64,000 nucleotides of DNA from Halovivax ruber XH-70 (GTDB taxonomy: Archaea; Halobacteriota; Halobacteria; Halobacteriales; Natrialbaceae). Below are positions 33,483 to 43,285 of the stretch, piece after piece; the stretch's first letter is position 1, and each line of letters starts with the position of its first letter. The translations under genes and the position numbers were made by a program. The DNA lies in the NCBI RefSeq assembly GCF_000328525.1, contig NC_019964.1, forward strand, positions 2,852,001-2,916,000, read 5' to 3'. The notes under the pieces are model-generated. The model was not told where the DNA came from and did no database searches. It worked only from the letters and a program-made list of their open reading frames with translations.

Positions 33483-34088
33483 ATGGACGACGGCGCGGAC
33501 GTGAGCGGGTCCGACACACCGTCGAGAGCCGATATCCCGGACGGAGAGACGCTGCTAGAGGGGATATCGGCCATCCAGCTCACCCCGGCCGAACACCAGC
33601 GGGTCAAGGATCTCGTCCACGGACCCCTGCTGAACCGAATCGAGCGTCACGACCGCCGCTATCTGGTCGTCGGTGCGGGCGGCGAGGTCGGTGCCGCGAC
33701 CCGCCGCTCGATCGTCTACGACGAACTCGACGGGCGGACAGATCAGCCGGCGACGGCCATCCGCCTCGAGGACTTCGACCTCACTCCGGAGGAGATCCGG
33801 CTCTGGACGCGGGTCTTCGACATCCTCTGCGGACTCGCGACACACATCGTCGCCGTGCTGGAAGACTTCGACGGCGGCTACGTCTGGGAACTCGGCCTGC
33901 TGTTCGCGCCGGCGTATCGCGAGAAGGCGTGGGTGCTGAAACGACGGTACGACGATCCCGAGCGGGAGCGTGCCCGCTTCGACAACGGCATGGCCGCCTC
34001 GCACGTCGAGGCACTCCTGACCGGGGAGCGAGCGCACGAGTGGACGACGGTGGACGAACTGCGAGCCGCCGTCGACGAGATTCCGTGA
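33483..34088 (+). CDS. Haloarchaeal Rossmann-like (deoxyribosyltransferase-like) protein
   Basis: A 201-aa protein with an acidic N-terminus, then RYLVVGAGGEVGAATRRSIV, a CGLATHIVAVLEDFDGGYVWELGLLF segment and a charged C-terminal helix region. The D-x-x-x-x-x-W-E-x-G pattern resembles nucleoside 2-deoxyribosyltransferase/SLOG-like folds, in which a Glu acts on nucleotides. No family number assigned with confidence. Preferred start at 33483; a longer frame from 33384 looks non-coding. Confidence 0.6.
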   Translation: MDDGADVSGSDTPSRADIPDGETLLEGISAIQLTPAEHQRVKDLVHGPLLNRIERHDRRYLVVGAGGEVGAATRRSIVYDELDGRTDQPATAIRLEDFDLTPEEIRLWTRVFDILCGLATHIVAVLEDFDGGYVWELGLLFAPAYREKAWVLKRRYDDPERERARFDNGMAASHVEALLTGERAHEWTTVDELRAAVDEIP

Positions 34089-34127
34089 CGACTGGATCCA
34101 CCTAACTTGGGCCGATCGGTCAGTTCA

Positions 34128-35186
34128 CTACTCGATCAGATCCTGATCGAGCGGGTCCTCCACGTCGCCCATGATCGCCTCGAGGAGATCGGTCACCGTG
34201 ACGAGACCGACGACGTCGCCGTCCTCGATGACGAGTGCAAGCTCCTGGCCCTCGGTCTGGAACTGGTCGATGGCGTCGCTGACGTCTGTATCGGGAGACA
34301 GTGTCATCGGCGGTGCCGCGAGTTCCGCGAAATCGACGTCCCCGCTCGCGAGTTCCTCCCGATGGCGGGTGAAGATCGGGAAATAGACGATGCCCCGGAA
34401 GTCCGTCAGGTCCTCGCCGACCAGCGGGTAGCGGGTCTGGGGCCGGTCTTCCATCCGCTTCGCGTTGTCAGCGAAGTCGGCCTCCGTCGAGAGCGCGACG
34501 ATCTCGTCGGGCGGCACCATCACGTCACGGACCGGCTGCTCGCCGACCGCCAGTGCGTTCATCACCTCCTCACGACGTTCGTCGGGAAGCTCCCCCTGTT
34601 CGAGGACGTCACCGAGCCGGTTTCTGAGGTCGGCACGGGATTCGATCATGTCCGCTTCGGTCTCGGTCCACGCGCCCGTCATCTCGACGCCGAAGAGTCG
34701 CAGCGTCGACTTGGCCACCCAGTCGCCGAAGACGATGAACGGCTTGATGGCGACGGCGAACCAGTACAGCGGACCCGCGTACCGGGCGACCTGTTTCGAG
34801 CGTTCGACGCCGAGGTACGTGGGCGTCTGTTCGCCGTGGGTCAGGTGGATCATATTGATCAGGAAGAACGCGAGCAGTGACCCGGCGCCGGCCGACGCCA
34901 GCGCCGTGTTTTCGAAGAGTGGTTTGAAGACGGCTGCGAGCCCCGGCTCGGCCACGATCCCCAGCGCGATCGACGTCCCGGAGATCCAGATCTGGCAGGT
35001 CGTCAGGTACAGTTCCAGATCGTCGGTCATCTTCCACGCCCGTCGCAACTTCGGATCGGCGTCGAACTCCGCCTTCGAGAACTGTCGCGTCCGCGTCAGT
35101 GCGAACTCGACCGCGACGAAGTAGGCGTTGATCAGGATGAGTCCGACACCGGCGAGAATGCGCGCGGTGATCTCGATCGATTCCAT
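34128..35186 (-). CDS. CNNM/CorC-family membrane protein with CBS domains
   Basis: A 352-aa protein. Residues 1-150 form a DUF21/CNNM transmembrane domain (ILINAYFVAVEFALTRTRQF, HLTHGEQTPTYLG). Residues 200-350 are a CBS pair (RDVMVPPDEIVALSTEADF; LALVIEDGDVVGLVTVTDLLEAIMG). The family handles Mg2+/Co2+ or Na+-coupled Mg2+ export. Unlike bacterial HlyC proteins it lacks the CorC_HlyC C-terminal domain. Single gene. Confidence 0.85.
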   Translation of the reverse strand: MESIEITARILAGVGLILINAYFVAVEFALTRTRQFSKAEFDADPKLRRAWKMTDDLELYLTTCQIWISGTSIALGIVAEPGLAAVFKPLFENTALASAGAGSLLAFFLINMIHLTHGEQTPTYLGVERSKQVARYAGPLYWFAVAIKPFIVFGDWVAKSTLRLFGVEMTGAWTETEADMIESRADLRNRLGDVLEQGELPDERREEVMNALAVGEQPVRDVMVPPDEIVALSTEADFADNAKRMEDRPQTRYPLVGEDLTDFRGIVYFPIFTRHREELASGDVDFAELAAPPMTLSPDTDVSDAIDQFQTEGQELALVIEDGDVVGLVTVTDLLEAIMGDVEDPLDQDLIE

Positions 35187-35271
35187 CGCTGGCCAGTAGT
35201 CACGGCCGGAGTAAAGTAGTGATGGAATTCCAGGTCACGACCCCGCACACGAGGCAGCGGAGCAGTTGCGC

Positions 35272-37635
35272 TCAGAATTCGAGCGGTTCCATCTCGTGGA
35301 CCGCACAGCCGAACTCCTCGGCCATGTCGTCGTGTACCTCCGGTTTAGCGGTGAGGTAGATGATCTGCCAGCCGTCCGCAACCAGATCCAGGAGCGTCTC
35401 GAATCCGTTCCGGAGTCGGGTTCGATCCGCGGCGAGGAACGGATCGTCGAGCAGCAGAAAGCCCGACTGGCCGCCCAAAACCTGCCCCGCGAGCGAGAGG
35501 CGAGCGGCGAAGTACAACTGATCGCGTGTGCCCTGGCTCAACTGGTCAGGCGCGAGTGTCCCGCCGTCCGATCGATGGACCGCCAGCGACCCGGCCTCCG
35601 GGTCGTACTCGACGGCGGTGTAGCGTCCGTCCGTAAGGTGGGCGAACGTCGCCGACGCCGGGCCGTCGGGCGAGAAGAGCGTCGCGGCCTTGCGTTCCTC
35701 GGCGTCGCGAATCTCGTCGACGATTCGAATCGCCTTCCGGGAGCGTTCGGCGTTCTCGGCGATCGTCTCGGACGCGTCCCGCAACTCGGCTTCGAGGGCT
35801 CGAAGGCCGTCTATGGTTCGCGCCCGTAACGACGGCGTCGTCTCGACGAACGGAGGGAGCGAGAGGTCGCCCACTCGACGGTCGAACGCGTCGAGCCGGT
35901 CGCGGTGGTCCGCGAGCTCCGCCTCGGCGGCCTCGAGGTCGGCGTCGAGGGCGTCCAGCCGCGTTTCCAGTCTATCCAGTTCGGTCTCGTCGTACTGGGC
36001 GGCATCGACCCCGTCGGCGTCCACCGCAGCTCGACGTTCTGCGAGCGCCGATTCCCAGCCTGCGATCGTGCCGTCGGGATCCGTCGCGTCCGGCTCGCCG
36101 AGCTCACGTGATAAGACCATTTCCGCTTTCGAGCGTCTGGTTTCTGCCTCTTCCAGCTGTTCGAGGCGTGTCTCGTAGGCATCGATCGAGTCCACGTCGG
36201 CGTCGGCCAGCGTCGACCGTACTGCCTCGCGTCGCCGCTCACGCTCCTCGACGGCAGCACGGCGGTCGGCCTCGAGTTCGTCGACGCGATCGGCCGTCTG
36301 GGCGACGCGTTCGTCGAGTTCGCGAACGCGCGCCTGGAGGCCCTCGAGTCGGTCCCGGTAGGCCCGACTGCGAACCGGTATCTCTTCGACCGAGTCGACG
36401 TCGAACCCGGCGTCGTGTGCCGTCTCCAGGAGCGCTCGCTCACGCTGGTCGGCCGCGACAGCACGGTCCGCCAGCCGGTGGTGGGACCACCACGACAGCG
36501 CGGCGACGGCGAACGCCACGAGAGCGATCACCCAGGCCACGAGCGCGGGGAGAGCGACGCCACCCCGCGCCACGAGCGCGCCCGCCCCACCGGCGACACC
36601 GGCCCCGACGAGCCCCGCCACCGTCAGCTGTCGGCGATGAGTGAGTCGCGATTCCAGCATCGCGTCGCCATCCGTCACCGGTTCCCGCGTCCGCTCCCGG
36701 TACGAGTCTGTGGCCCGTTCGAGGCGCGAAACCGCGTCGTCGCGCTGGGCGAGTTCCGCGTAGCGTTCGCGTTTTGTCTCCAGGGCCGACCGGTGGCGCT
36801 CCAGTGCCGTCCGCTTTCGGTCGAGTACGTCGTCGAGTTCGTCGATCCGCTCGCGAGCGTGATCGAGATCCACGTCCAGTTCGCGGAGTCGTTGCAGCGT
36901 TTCGCGGTCCACGGCGGCCGATCGGAGTGTCTCCGTCGCCGTCCGGTAGGCCGTCAGATTCGCTTCGGCCTCCTCGAGTTCGACGAGGTCCCGCGCCGTT
37001 TCCTGCGTCGTGAGGGCGGCCGCGACCGCTCGGCGCTCGCTCAGGAGCGACCGGCGCCGCCGGGCAAGCTCGTCGATCCCCTCCCTCGTCGCGGCCGCCA
37101 CGTAATCTTCGACGTCGGCGGCGAGCGCGTCGACGGCCGCCTTCGCGTCTTTCGTGTCGTACTCGCGATTCGCCAGATTCAATCGGGCCTCGGTCAGCCG
37201 GCCCTCCTCGACCAGCCCGTCCCGAATCGTCTCGAGTTCCGTGGTGTGGACGTCGCCGAGGTGCTCGACCAGCGAGGTGTAGTAGTCGGCCGTCTCGGGA
37301 AGGGCGAGATCGCTGTCCCGGATGACGAACAGCGAGGAGAGGTGGGCCGGGTCGATCCGCGAGACATCACCGAGCGCCGTCCCGTTGCCGAGTTCGTGGC
37401 GTTCGGTGCCGTCGTCCAGGACGACGCGACCGACCGGCTCGCTCGCGACTCGCGGCCCGGGCTTTAGATGGTCGGCGACGGCCGGGTCAAGCAACTGGAG
37501 CAGCGCCTCGAGGAAGAGCGTCTTACCGGATTCATTCGAGCCAGCCACGATCGTGAGCCCGTCGCCGCAGGGCGGCTCGCAGCCGGCCAGTGGGCCGTAT
37601 CGATCGACGGCCGTGCGCGTCAGCCGCATCGTCAC
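35272..37635 (-). CDS. Rad50/SbcC-like ATPase with internal membrane hairpin (YhaN-like)
   Basis: A 787-aa SMC-type ATPase. Walker A is AGSNESGKTLFLEA near 32-39. Two long coiled-coil arms (about 150-315 and 395-650) are interrupted by two membrane helices at about 336-386 (LTVAGLVGAGVAGGAGALVA; LVAWVIALVAFAVAALSWW). The C-terminal part has the signature DQLSQGTRDQLYFAARLSLA and Walker B GFLLLDDPFLAAD. The layout is that of Bacillus YhaN, not of soluble Rad50: no zinc-hook CxxC is visible. It overlaps the Mre11-like gene by 4 nt and surely forms a complex with it. Confidence 0.85.
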   Translation of the reverse strand: MTMRLTRTAVDRYGPLAGCEPPCGDGLTIVAGSNESGKTLFLEALLQLLDPAVADHLKPGPRVASEPVGRVVLDDGTERHELGNGTALGDVSRIDPAHLSSLFVIRDSDLALPETADYYTSLVEHLGDVHTTELETIRDGLVEEGRLTEARLNLANREYDTKDAKAAVDALAADVEDYVAAATREGIDELARRRRSLLSERRAVAAALTTQETARDLVELEEAEANLTAYRTATETLRSAAVDRETLQRLRELDVDLDHARERIDELDDVLDRKRTALERHRSALETKRERYAELAQRDDAVSRLERATDSYRERTREPVTDGDAMLESRLTHRRQLTVAGLVGAGVAGGAGALVARGGVALPALVAWVIALVAFAVAALSWWSHHRLADRAVAADQRERALLETAHDAGFDVDSVEEIPVRSRAYRDRLEGLQARVRELDERVAQTADRVDELEADRRAAVEERERRREAVRSTLADADVDSIDAYETRLEQLEEAETRRSKAEMVLSRELGEPDATDPDGTIAGWESALAERRAAVDADGVDAAQYDETELDRLETRLDALDADLEAAEAELADHRDRLDAFDRRVGDLSLPPFVETTPSLRARTIDGLRALEAELRDASETIAENAERSRKAIRIVDEIRDAEERKAATLFSPDGPASATFAHLTDGRYTAVEYDPEAGSLAVHRSDGGTLAPDQLSQGTRDQLYFAARLSLAGQVLGGQSGFLLLDDPFLAADRTRLRNGFETLLDLVADGWQIIYLTAKPEVHDDMAEEFGCAVHEMEPLEF

Positions 37636-38690
37636 TCCCCCCGCCGACCGGCGAGGGTTCGACTCGCGACCCGGAGTGTCCGCGTCCGGACCGACGCTTT
37701 CGTCTCGTCGTCCCAGTCGGTTTCCGCCAGGCGGTCCTCGAAGTCACGCATCACCGGGTGGGCGGTGACGTGGGACGCGTCGATCGTCTCGTTTCGAATC
37801 CAGCCGGGATCGGCCACGTCGTGCAGTCGGTCGGCGAAGTCGGATTCGCCCACCTCGACGACGCCGTCGACGACGATCGACGGCTCCGCAGTCGGCGTGA
37901 CGGTCGTCTCGACCCACGCGGCCAGCTCCGCGAGGACGGCGTCCTCGGTTCCCGGCGTGACGGTCACGCGTTTCGCCAGGTGGTGATAGGTATCGATCGG
38001 TTCGAACGCCAGCTCCGCATCCGCCTCGAGGCGGACGACCCGTCGCCGACCGGTTTCAGACGTCCGCGTCGACGCCGGCGTCCCCGGGTAGGCGAACTCG
38101 GCACCGGACTCGAACTGCAGGTGGTGGGGTCCGTGGTAGTGGCCGGCGAGGTAGGCGTCGAAGTCCAGTTCGGCGAGTAGCGCCTCCGTCACGGGGAAGT
38201 ACCGATAGGCCCCTTCGTCGCCGGCCTCCGCGTCGATCGGGGCGTCGAGACTGCCGTGGAAGAGGAGCACCTCCGTCCCGTCGAACGACGGCCGGTCCTC
38301 GAGTGCCAGCACCAGCTCGTCGGTCACCGACTCGCGGTAGGGAATCGCGATGATCCGGTACTCGCCGTCGGGGCTGTTCCAGGTGCCGTAGTCCGCTTCG
38401 TCCGCGATCACGGTACACGAATCGCCGAAGAAGAGGTCCCCGCGAAACGCCTCGATGTCGTGGTTCCCCGGGATGAGGACGATCTCGAAGGCACGATCGC
38501 TGAAGTACTGGTTCCGGAGCTCGCTCCGGAACTCGTCGACGTCCTCGGGACGATCGAAGAGGTCGCCACCGATCGTCAGGACGTCCGCGTCACGGGCCTC
38601 GGCGACCGAGAGGACGGCCTCGAGCGCATCCATCCGCTCCGGCGCGTCGGCCCGAAGGTGGACGTCGGCTGTGTGGACGAGTCGGGTCAC
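37632..38690 (-). CDS. Mre11/SbcD-like nuclease (YhaO-like)
   Basis: A 352-aa calcineurin-like phosphoesterase. All metal motifs are present: HTADVHL, GGDLFDR, PGNHDIE, LLFHGSLD and GHYHGPH. A C-terminal capping domain follows. Length and gene order (nuclease before the ATPase, 4-nt overlap) match the YhaO-YhaN pair. A GTG start at 38690 gives MTRLVHTADVH, as usual for the family; an ATG lies 27 nt upstream. It probably degrades or trims DNA ends at the membrane with its partner. Confidence 0.85.
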   Translation of the reverse strand: MTRLVHTADVHLRADAPERMDALEAVLSVAEARDADVLTIGGDLFDRPEDVDEFRSELRNQYFSDRAFEIVLIPGNHDIEAFRGDLFFGDSCTVIADEADYGTWNSPDGEYRIIAIPYRESVTDELVLALEDRPSFDGTEVLLFHGSLDAPIDAEAGDEGAYRYFPVTEALLAELDFDAYLAGHYHGPHHLQFESGAEFAYPGTPASTRTSETGRRRVVRLEADAELAFEPIDTYHHLAKRVTVTPGTEDAVLAELAAWVETTVTPTAEPSIVVDGVVEVGESDFADRLHDVADPGWIRNETIDASHVTAHPVMRDFEDRLAETDWDDETKASVRTRTLRVASRTLAGRRGE

Positions 38691-38896
38691 GAGTGGGCCC
38701 CGTAGCCCTCCGTCCACAGTGTGGTCGCCGTCGTGGATCGACGGGTCGAAACTGTCCCTCCCAAGTGGGACACGGCCGCCATCCCCGATCGCGTGACCGT
38801 CCAGCGTGCGTTCACGGCTCTAACGTATCCGGTCCGGTGAAAGTATAGATTGTGGTGTGGCGGACGACGACCGCCACCCGGCGACCCGACGCCAGC

Positions 38897-38931
<35 letters not shown>

Positions 38932-38987
38932 GCTCGACGATCATGCACGGGGAAAGAGCCGAATACGCAGCGATCGAATTGGAGCGC

Positions 38988-39494
38988 ATGCCCACCTACC
39001 AGACGTCGTCCGTGATCGACGCGCCGTTCGACAGGGTGTGGTCGTTCTACGACGACACCGAGGGGCTCGAAGCCCTCACGCCGGACTGGCTCGGGCTTCG
39101 CCGTCCAACCATCGTCGGGCCCGACGGCGAGCCGGAGCCGGACGCCTTTCGGCCGGGAACCGAGATACGACTCGAACTGGAACCGCTGGGCCTGTCCGGC
39201 CTCCCCGGCACCGAGTGGGTCGTCGAGATCGTCGAGCGAGAGGTCGACAACGACCGCGCCCGCTTCGTCGACGAGCAGGTCATCGGTCGCGGGCCGTTCC
39301 GGTCCTGGCGCCACACCCACCGCTTCGTCGACCTCGGCGGCGAGACACTGCTGGTCGATCGGATCGACTACCGGCTCCCGTACGCTGGGACGCTTCCGCT
39401 CGCGACACCTGCTCTCGCGGCGCTTTTGTGGTATCGACACCGCCGAACGCGGCAGTTGCTCGAAGCCGACCAGGCTGCGGGCGCCGGGCTCTGA
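38988..39494 (+). CDS. SRPBCC-family (polyketide cyclase/START-like) protein
   Basis: A 168-aa protein: MPTYQTSSVIDAPFDRVWSF at the N-terminus, then FRPGTEIRLELEPLGL and a D-R-I-D-Y-R-L-P-Y segment, all typical of the helix-grip SRPBCC fold that binds hydrophobic ligands. The ending carries a hydrophobic segment (TPALAALLWYRHRR) that may touch the membrane. Start at 38988 preferred; the frame upstream passes through the AC repeat. It diverges from the nuclease gene. Confidence 0.8.
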   Translation: MPTYQTSSVIDAPFDRVWSFYDDTEGLEALTPDWLGLRRPTIVGPDGEPEPDAFRPGTEIRLELEPLGLSGLPGTEWVVEIVEREVDNDRARFVDEQVIGRGPFRSWRHTHRFVDLGGETLLVDRIDYRLPYAGTLPLATPALAALLWYRHRRTRQLLEADQAAGAGL

Positions 39495-39686
39495 ACAGGC
39501 GTGGACGCCGAACGAGTGGGCCCGTCGTCGCGACCACCGAACTCCGGTTGGCGTCACGCCCGGGACGGCCCACCGTGACCGACGCCACTTCCGACGAGCC
39601 TTTCCGGATCGACGGCCTCGGTCGTGTACGAACGCGAAATCGCCGGCGACGCCCACCCATCTCGGCGACGCCGACGGGAGATTGCG

Positions 39687-40496
39687 ATGACAGGAAAAGA
39701 TCACTACTACAACAAGGCGAAACAGGAGGGCTACCGGGCCCGCTCGGCCTACAAGCTCCAGCAACTAGACGACCTCGAGGGACTCATCGACCGCGGCGAC
39801 ACCGTCCTCGACCTCGGCGCGGCGCCAGGCGGTTGGCTGCAGGTCGCCGCCGAGCGCGTCGGCCCCGAGGGGACCGTCATCGGCGTCGACTTCCAGCGGA
39901 TCGACGGATTCGACGACGAGATCGACGATCGGATCGAGACGCTCCGGGGCGACGTCACCGAAGCGAAGACGCTCGATCGGATTCGACGCGCTGCCGGCGC
40001 GTCCGATGGCGAGTCGAACGGCGAACGCGGCGCCGTCGACGTCGTCCTCTCGGACATGGCGCCGAACGTCACCGGCGAGTACTCGCTGGACCAGGCCCGC
40101 TCGCTGCACCTCGCACGCACCGCCTCCGAGGTCGCCCTCGAACTCCTCGAGACGGGCGGCACCTTCGCCGCCAAGGTCTTCGAAGGTCCCGACGTCGACG
40201 ACTTCAGGGCCGACCTCGAAGACGAGTTCCAGTACGTCCGCGCGACCGTGCCGAAGGCGACCAGAGACGAGTCCTCCGAACTGTACCTGCTCGGTATCGG
40301 TCGGCTAACCGCACCCGTAAGCGCCGGCGACGAACACGAAGTCGAGATCGTCGACACGGGCTCGGAAGGCGACGGGATCGCGACGGTCGAGGGATTCAGG
40401 CTGTTCGTCCCGGACGCCGAACCCGGTGAGACCGTCCGCGTCCGCGTCGACGACGTCAAACCCCACTTCGGCTTCGCAGAACGGATCGACGACTGA
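39687..40496 (+). CDS. rlmE: 23S rRNA (uridine-2'-O)-methyltransferase RlmE with TRAM domain
   Basis: A 269-aa protein. Catalytic residues of the FtsJ/RrmJ family are in place: YRARSAYKLQQL (Lys), LDLGAAPGGWLQVAAE (motif I), VVLSDMAPNVTG (Asp) and GGTFAAKVFEG (Lys). Residues from about 205 form a C-terminal TRAM domain (GDEHEVEIVDTGSEGDGIAT), a haloarchaeal feature that binds RNA. It methylates the 2'-O of a uridine in the 23S A-loop. Preceded by a leader of about 190 bp after the SRPBCC gene. Confidence 0.9.
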   Translation: MTGKDHYYNKAKQEGYRARSAYKLQQLDDLEGLIDRGDTVLDLGAAPGGWLQVAAERVGPEGTVIGVDFQRIDGFDDEIDDRIETLRGDVTEAKTLDRIRRAAGASDGESNGERGAVDVVLSDMAPNVTGEYSLDQARSLHLARTASEVALELLETGGTFAAKVFEGPDVDDFRADLEDEFQYVRATVPKATRDESSELYLLGIGRLTAPVSAGDEHEVEIVDTGSEGDGIATVEGFRLFVPDAEPGETVRVRVDDVKPHFGFAERIDD

Positions 40497-40547
40497 GAGA
40501 GTCGGTCCGGAACGTGCGACGCAGCCGCATCGAGCCGCTGTTGGTTT

Positions 40548-40724
40548 CTACTCCTCGTCTGCGAGGCGGCCGTGGCGCTGATCGATCTCGTCCAAGATAT
40601 CCAGATTCTTCCGGATCGACGCCCGGATCGCGTCGCTTCGGTTGACGTACTTGCCCTCGTCACCGACGTGGTCGTCCAGATCCGCGAGTAACTCGCCCGG
40701 AATCTCGACGCTGATCTTCGGCAT
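40548..40724 (-). CDS. CopG-family RHH DNA-binding protein
   Basis: A 58-aa protein, short but unmistakable: MPKISVEIPGELLADLDDHV, then GDEGKYVNRSDAIRASIRKN, a perfect ribbon-helix-helix. The tail is acidic and helical. Haloarchaea carry several nearly identical copies of this family, thought to be transcriptional regulators. It lies between rlmE (convergent) and tatC2 (same strand, downstream end). Confidence 0.85.
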   Translation of the reverse strand: MPKISVEIPGELLADLDDHVGDEGKYVNRSDAIRASIRKNLDILDEIDQRHGRLADEE

Positions 40725-40775
40725 ACCGGGCGTTCGAACCGGCCGGTTGTAAGTGTAGCCACCGCGGAAGCGGCC

Positions 40776-43139
40776 CTATTCGCCTGCGCCAGCGACGTCC
40801 GCAGCCGGGTCGGGACCCGACTCCGTGGCAGTCGTCGCGCCGCCGCCACCGAACAGGCGACCGCCGGCCGTCAGCACGTACAACACGGCGAGACCGAGCA
40901 GGTACGTCAGCGAGAGCGGGATCGCGACGGCGAACATCTTCAGGATGCCGCTGGGGCTCGCGAACATCGCCACGACGAAAATGCCGACGACGGCCGGGCG
41001 CCAGCGACGGCGCATCGTCCGATAGGAGACGATGTTCCCGACGTGGAAGAGCACCATCGTGACCAGGACGTTGAACAGGAAGCCAACGCCGAGCGTGGTG
41101 TAGATTACGAGCCAGAAGAAGCTCTTCATCCGGTAGGAGACGACCATCTCGTTCGCCAGCGCGTCGGTGATGAGATAGGAGATGACCGACGGGGCGATGT
41201 AGAAAAAGCCCAGGTAGGTGCCGGCGGCGAATCCGAGGAACAGGGACACACCCCAGACCGCGAACGTCCGCCGGTCGCCGCGAGCCAGGCCACGCTCTCT
41301 GATGGCCGGCCAGGCCCAGTAACAGACGAACGGAAGGATCGAGACAGCCGCCAGGATCGTACTGACCTTGACGATGAAGATCAGCACCTCGACGGGGTGG
41401 AGCGCGACGACGAAGCCCGAGTCCTGGAGGAGTTGGGTGAGCCCAGCCGACTCGTCGATCGTCGCGCCGTTGCTCTCGGCGACCTCCACCAGTAGCTCCC
41501 GGGGGACGCTGTCGACGAACTGCCGGAGGCTGCGCTTGATACCGCCGGCGTACAGCCAGAGGAACGACCCAGCCAGCACGGCCATGAACAGCCCGACGAC
41601 GTAGATGAGCTTCGACGTGAGGCTTTCGACGATGAACGCGAGGTCGTACGCGAACCCGCCGAGGTCCTCCTCGGTCGTCTCCGACTCGGTGAACGGATCG
41701 AGCATTCCGGCAGCAGTACTGGCCAGCGGTGAGGAGTCGTCTTCGCCCTCGCTCCCGTCGGCTGGGGCTCCCTCGCTGGGTTGTGTCTCAGCCTCGCCCG
41801 GTGACGCCTCCGCTGCCGTCTCGCCCTCCTCGATGGCTGCGATCGAGTCGAACCGATCGATGATCGCCTGGGCTTTCTCGCGATCGTCGGCGTGCATCGC
41901 TTCGCGAGCGACGCTCATCATCTCGTCTTCGGACATCGACGAAAAGACCGGCGCCGGAACCCGCTTGATGTCGCTCGGGTCCAGAACGGTGAAGTCCACG
42001 TCGTCTTCGGTCTGTGCCGTTGCAAGAGCGCTCTCTCGCGGATACACCGGCGTCCGAAGGACCTGGACGGTCACGACTGCGAGCGCGAGGGCGGCGACGC
42101 CGAGGGTCAGAATCGCCGCGGCCCCCAGCAGCCCGGCGGTTCCGTGCTCGACGACGAGTTCGCCGATAATCGTCGGCTCCGCCGGTTGCACCGCCGGCGG
42201 GAGTTCCGGAACGATAGTTTCTGCGACCCAGGTCCGCGCACCGGCGGCGAGCGCGACGGCGATAGCCAGAAAGACCACGGCCACGATCGCGATCGTCTGG
42301 CCGAGTCGGCGCTTGACGTGTCCGACGCCGCTCCCGATCTCCGCGGCCCCGCGGCGGCGGGTGTTCGCGACGAGTTTCGCCAGTCCGAGGCTGAACACGT
42401 AGAGGGCGACCAGCGGCAGCGCCCACATGAGTTGCGTGATCGGATCCGGCGGGGAGAAGAAGGCGCCGAAGACGGTGATGCCGACGATCGCGTGGCGCCA
42501 CTTGTCACGGAACGTCTCGTAGGAGACGATCTCGGTGTAGGAAAACGTCGCCATCAGCAGCGGGAGCTGGGCGGCGAGGCCGAACGAGATCGTCAGCAGC
42601 GAGACGAACTCGGTGAACTCCGTGATCCCCCAGCTCGGCTTGACGCCGGCATTGTACGCAATCTCGCCGAGGAAGAGGAACGTAAACGGGAAGAAGACGG
42701 TGAACGCGTAGACGATCCCAACCACGAAGAGGACGATCGAGACCAGCCCGAACGCCACGAGCCACAGCCGAGAGATCGGGACGACACTCGTAAAGCCGCG
42801 ATCCTGGAGGGACCCCCGTGCGTAGTACACCAGCGCCGGAATCGCGAAGACGATCCCGACGAGCAGGCCGATCTTCGCCTGCAAGAGGATGACCTCGAAC
42901 GGCGTCCGGGTGATGAGCTCGGTCGCGACGGCCACGTCGCCTTCCATATTGGTCTTGGCCGTCTGCTCTAAGAAATCCCAGACCCAGATCCGCATCGCGT
43001 AGAACGTGCCGATGAAGCCGATGACGAAGAAAATAAAGACCTTCTGCAGGTGACGTCTGGCAGTCGAGACCATCGCGCCGGCGGTCGCGCGGCCAGTGTT
43101 GATCGCCTGCGCCGTGTCTTCGTCGACGACACCACTCAT
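40776..43139 (-). CDS. tatC2: Tat translocase subunit TatC2 (tandem double TatC)
   Basis: A 787-aa fusion of two TatC domains joined by a cytoplasmic acidic linker (about residues 405-500). The first domain (helices from about residue 29) has the PFEVILLQAKIGLLVGIVFAI region; the second ends with the FLWLYAGGIKRSLRQFVDSV loop and LHPVEVLIFIVKVSTILAAV. Double-length TatC is specific to haloarchaea, which export most proteins folded through Tat. ATG 43139 is chosen because the sequence upstream is not TatC-like. It is divergent from tatC1 across a 146-bp promoter region. Confidence 0.95.
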   Translation of the reverse strand: MSGVVDEDTAQAINTGRATAGAMVSTARRHLQKVFIFFVIGFIGTFYAMRIWVWDFLEQTAKTNMEGDVAVATELITRTPFEVILLQAKIGLLVGIVFAIPALVYYARGSLQDRGFTSVVPISRLWLVAFGLVSIVLFVVGIVYAFTVFFPFTFLFLGEIAYNAGVKPSWGITEFTEFVSLLTISFGLAAQLPLLMATFSYTEIVSYETFRDKWRHAIVGITVFGAFFSPPDPITQLMWALPLVALYVFSLGLAKLVANTRRRGAAEIGSGVGHVKRRLGQTIAIVAVVFLAIAVALAAGARTWVAETIVPELPPAVQPAEPTIIGELVVEHGTAGLLGAAAILTLGVAALALAVVTVQVLRTPVYPRESALATAQTEDDVDFTVLDPSDIKRVPAPVFSSMSEDEMMSVAREAMHADDREKAQAIIDRFDSIAAIEEGETAAEASPGEAETQPSEGAPADGSEGEDDSSPLASTAAGMLDPFTESETTEEDLGGFAYDLAFIVESLTSKLIYVVGLFMAVLAGSFLWLYAGGIKRSLRQFVDSVPRELLVEVAESNGATIDESAGLTQLLQDSGFVVALHPVEVLIFIVKVSTILAAVSILPFVCYWAWPAIRERGLARGDRRTFAVWGVSLFLGFAAGTYLGFFYIAPSVISYLITDALANEMVVSYRMKSFFWLVIYTTLGVGFLFNVLVTMVLFHVGNIVSYRTMRRRWRPAVVGIFVVAMFASPSGILKMFAVAIPLSLTYLLGLAVLYVLTAGGRLFGGGGATTATESGPDPAADVAGAGE

Positions 43140-43254
43140 GAAGTGGCGGACACTACCTTTCTTCCAGTTATCAACCTTTCGAGTCAACCGACGCGTCGGC
43201 CCTCGCGTCGCGCGTGCAATTCTCACCTCGACGGGTGCGCCGTAAGAAAAAGGC

Positions 43255-43260
43255 CTATAA
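43255..43260 (+). promoter_or_regulatory. TATA box of tatC1
   Basis: CTATAA, centred 28 nt before the ATG at 43286, in the spacer between divergent tatC2 and tatC1. Confidence 0.5.
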
Positions 43261-43285
43261 CCGACCCCGAAACAATCACACGTAG

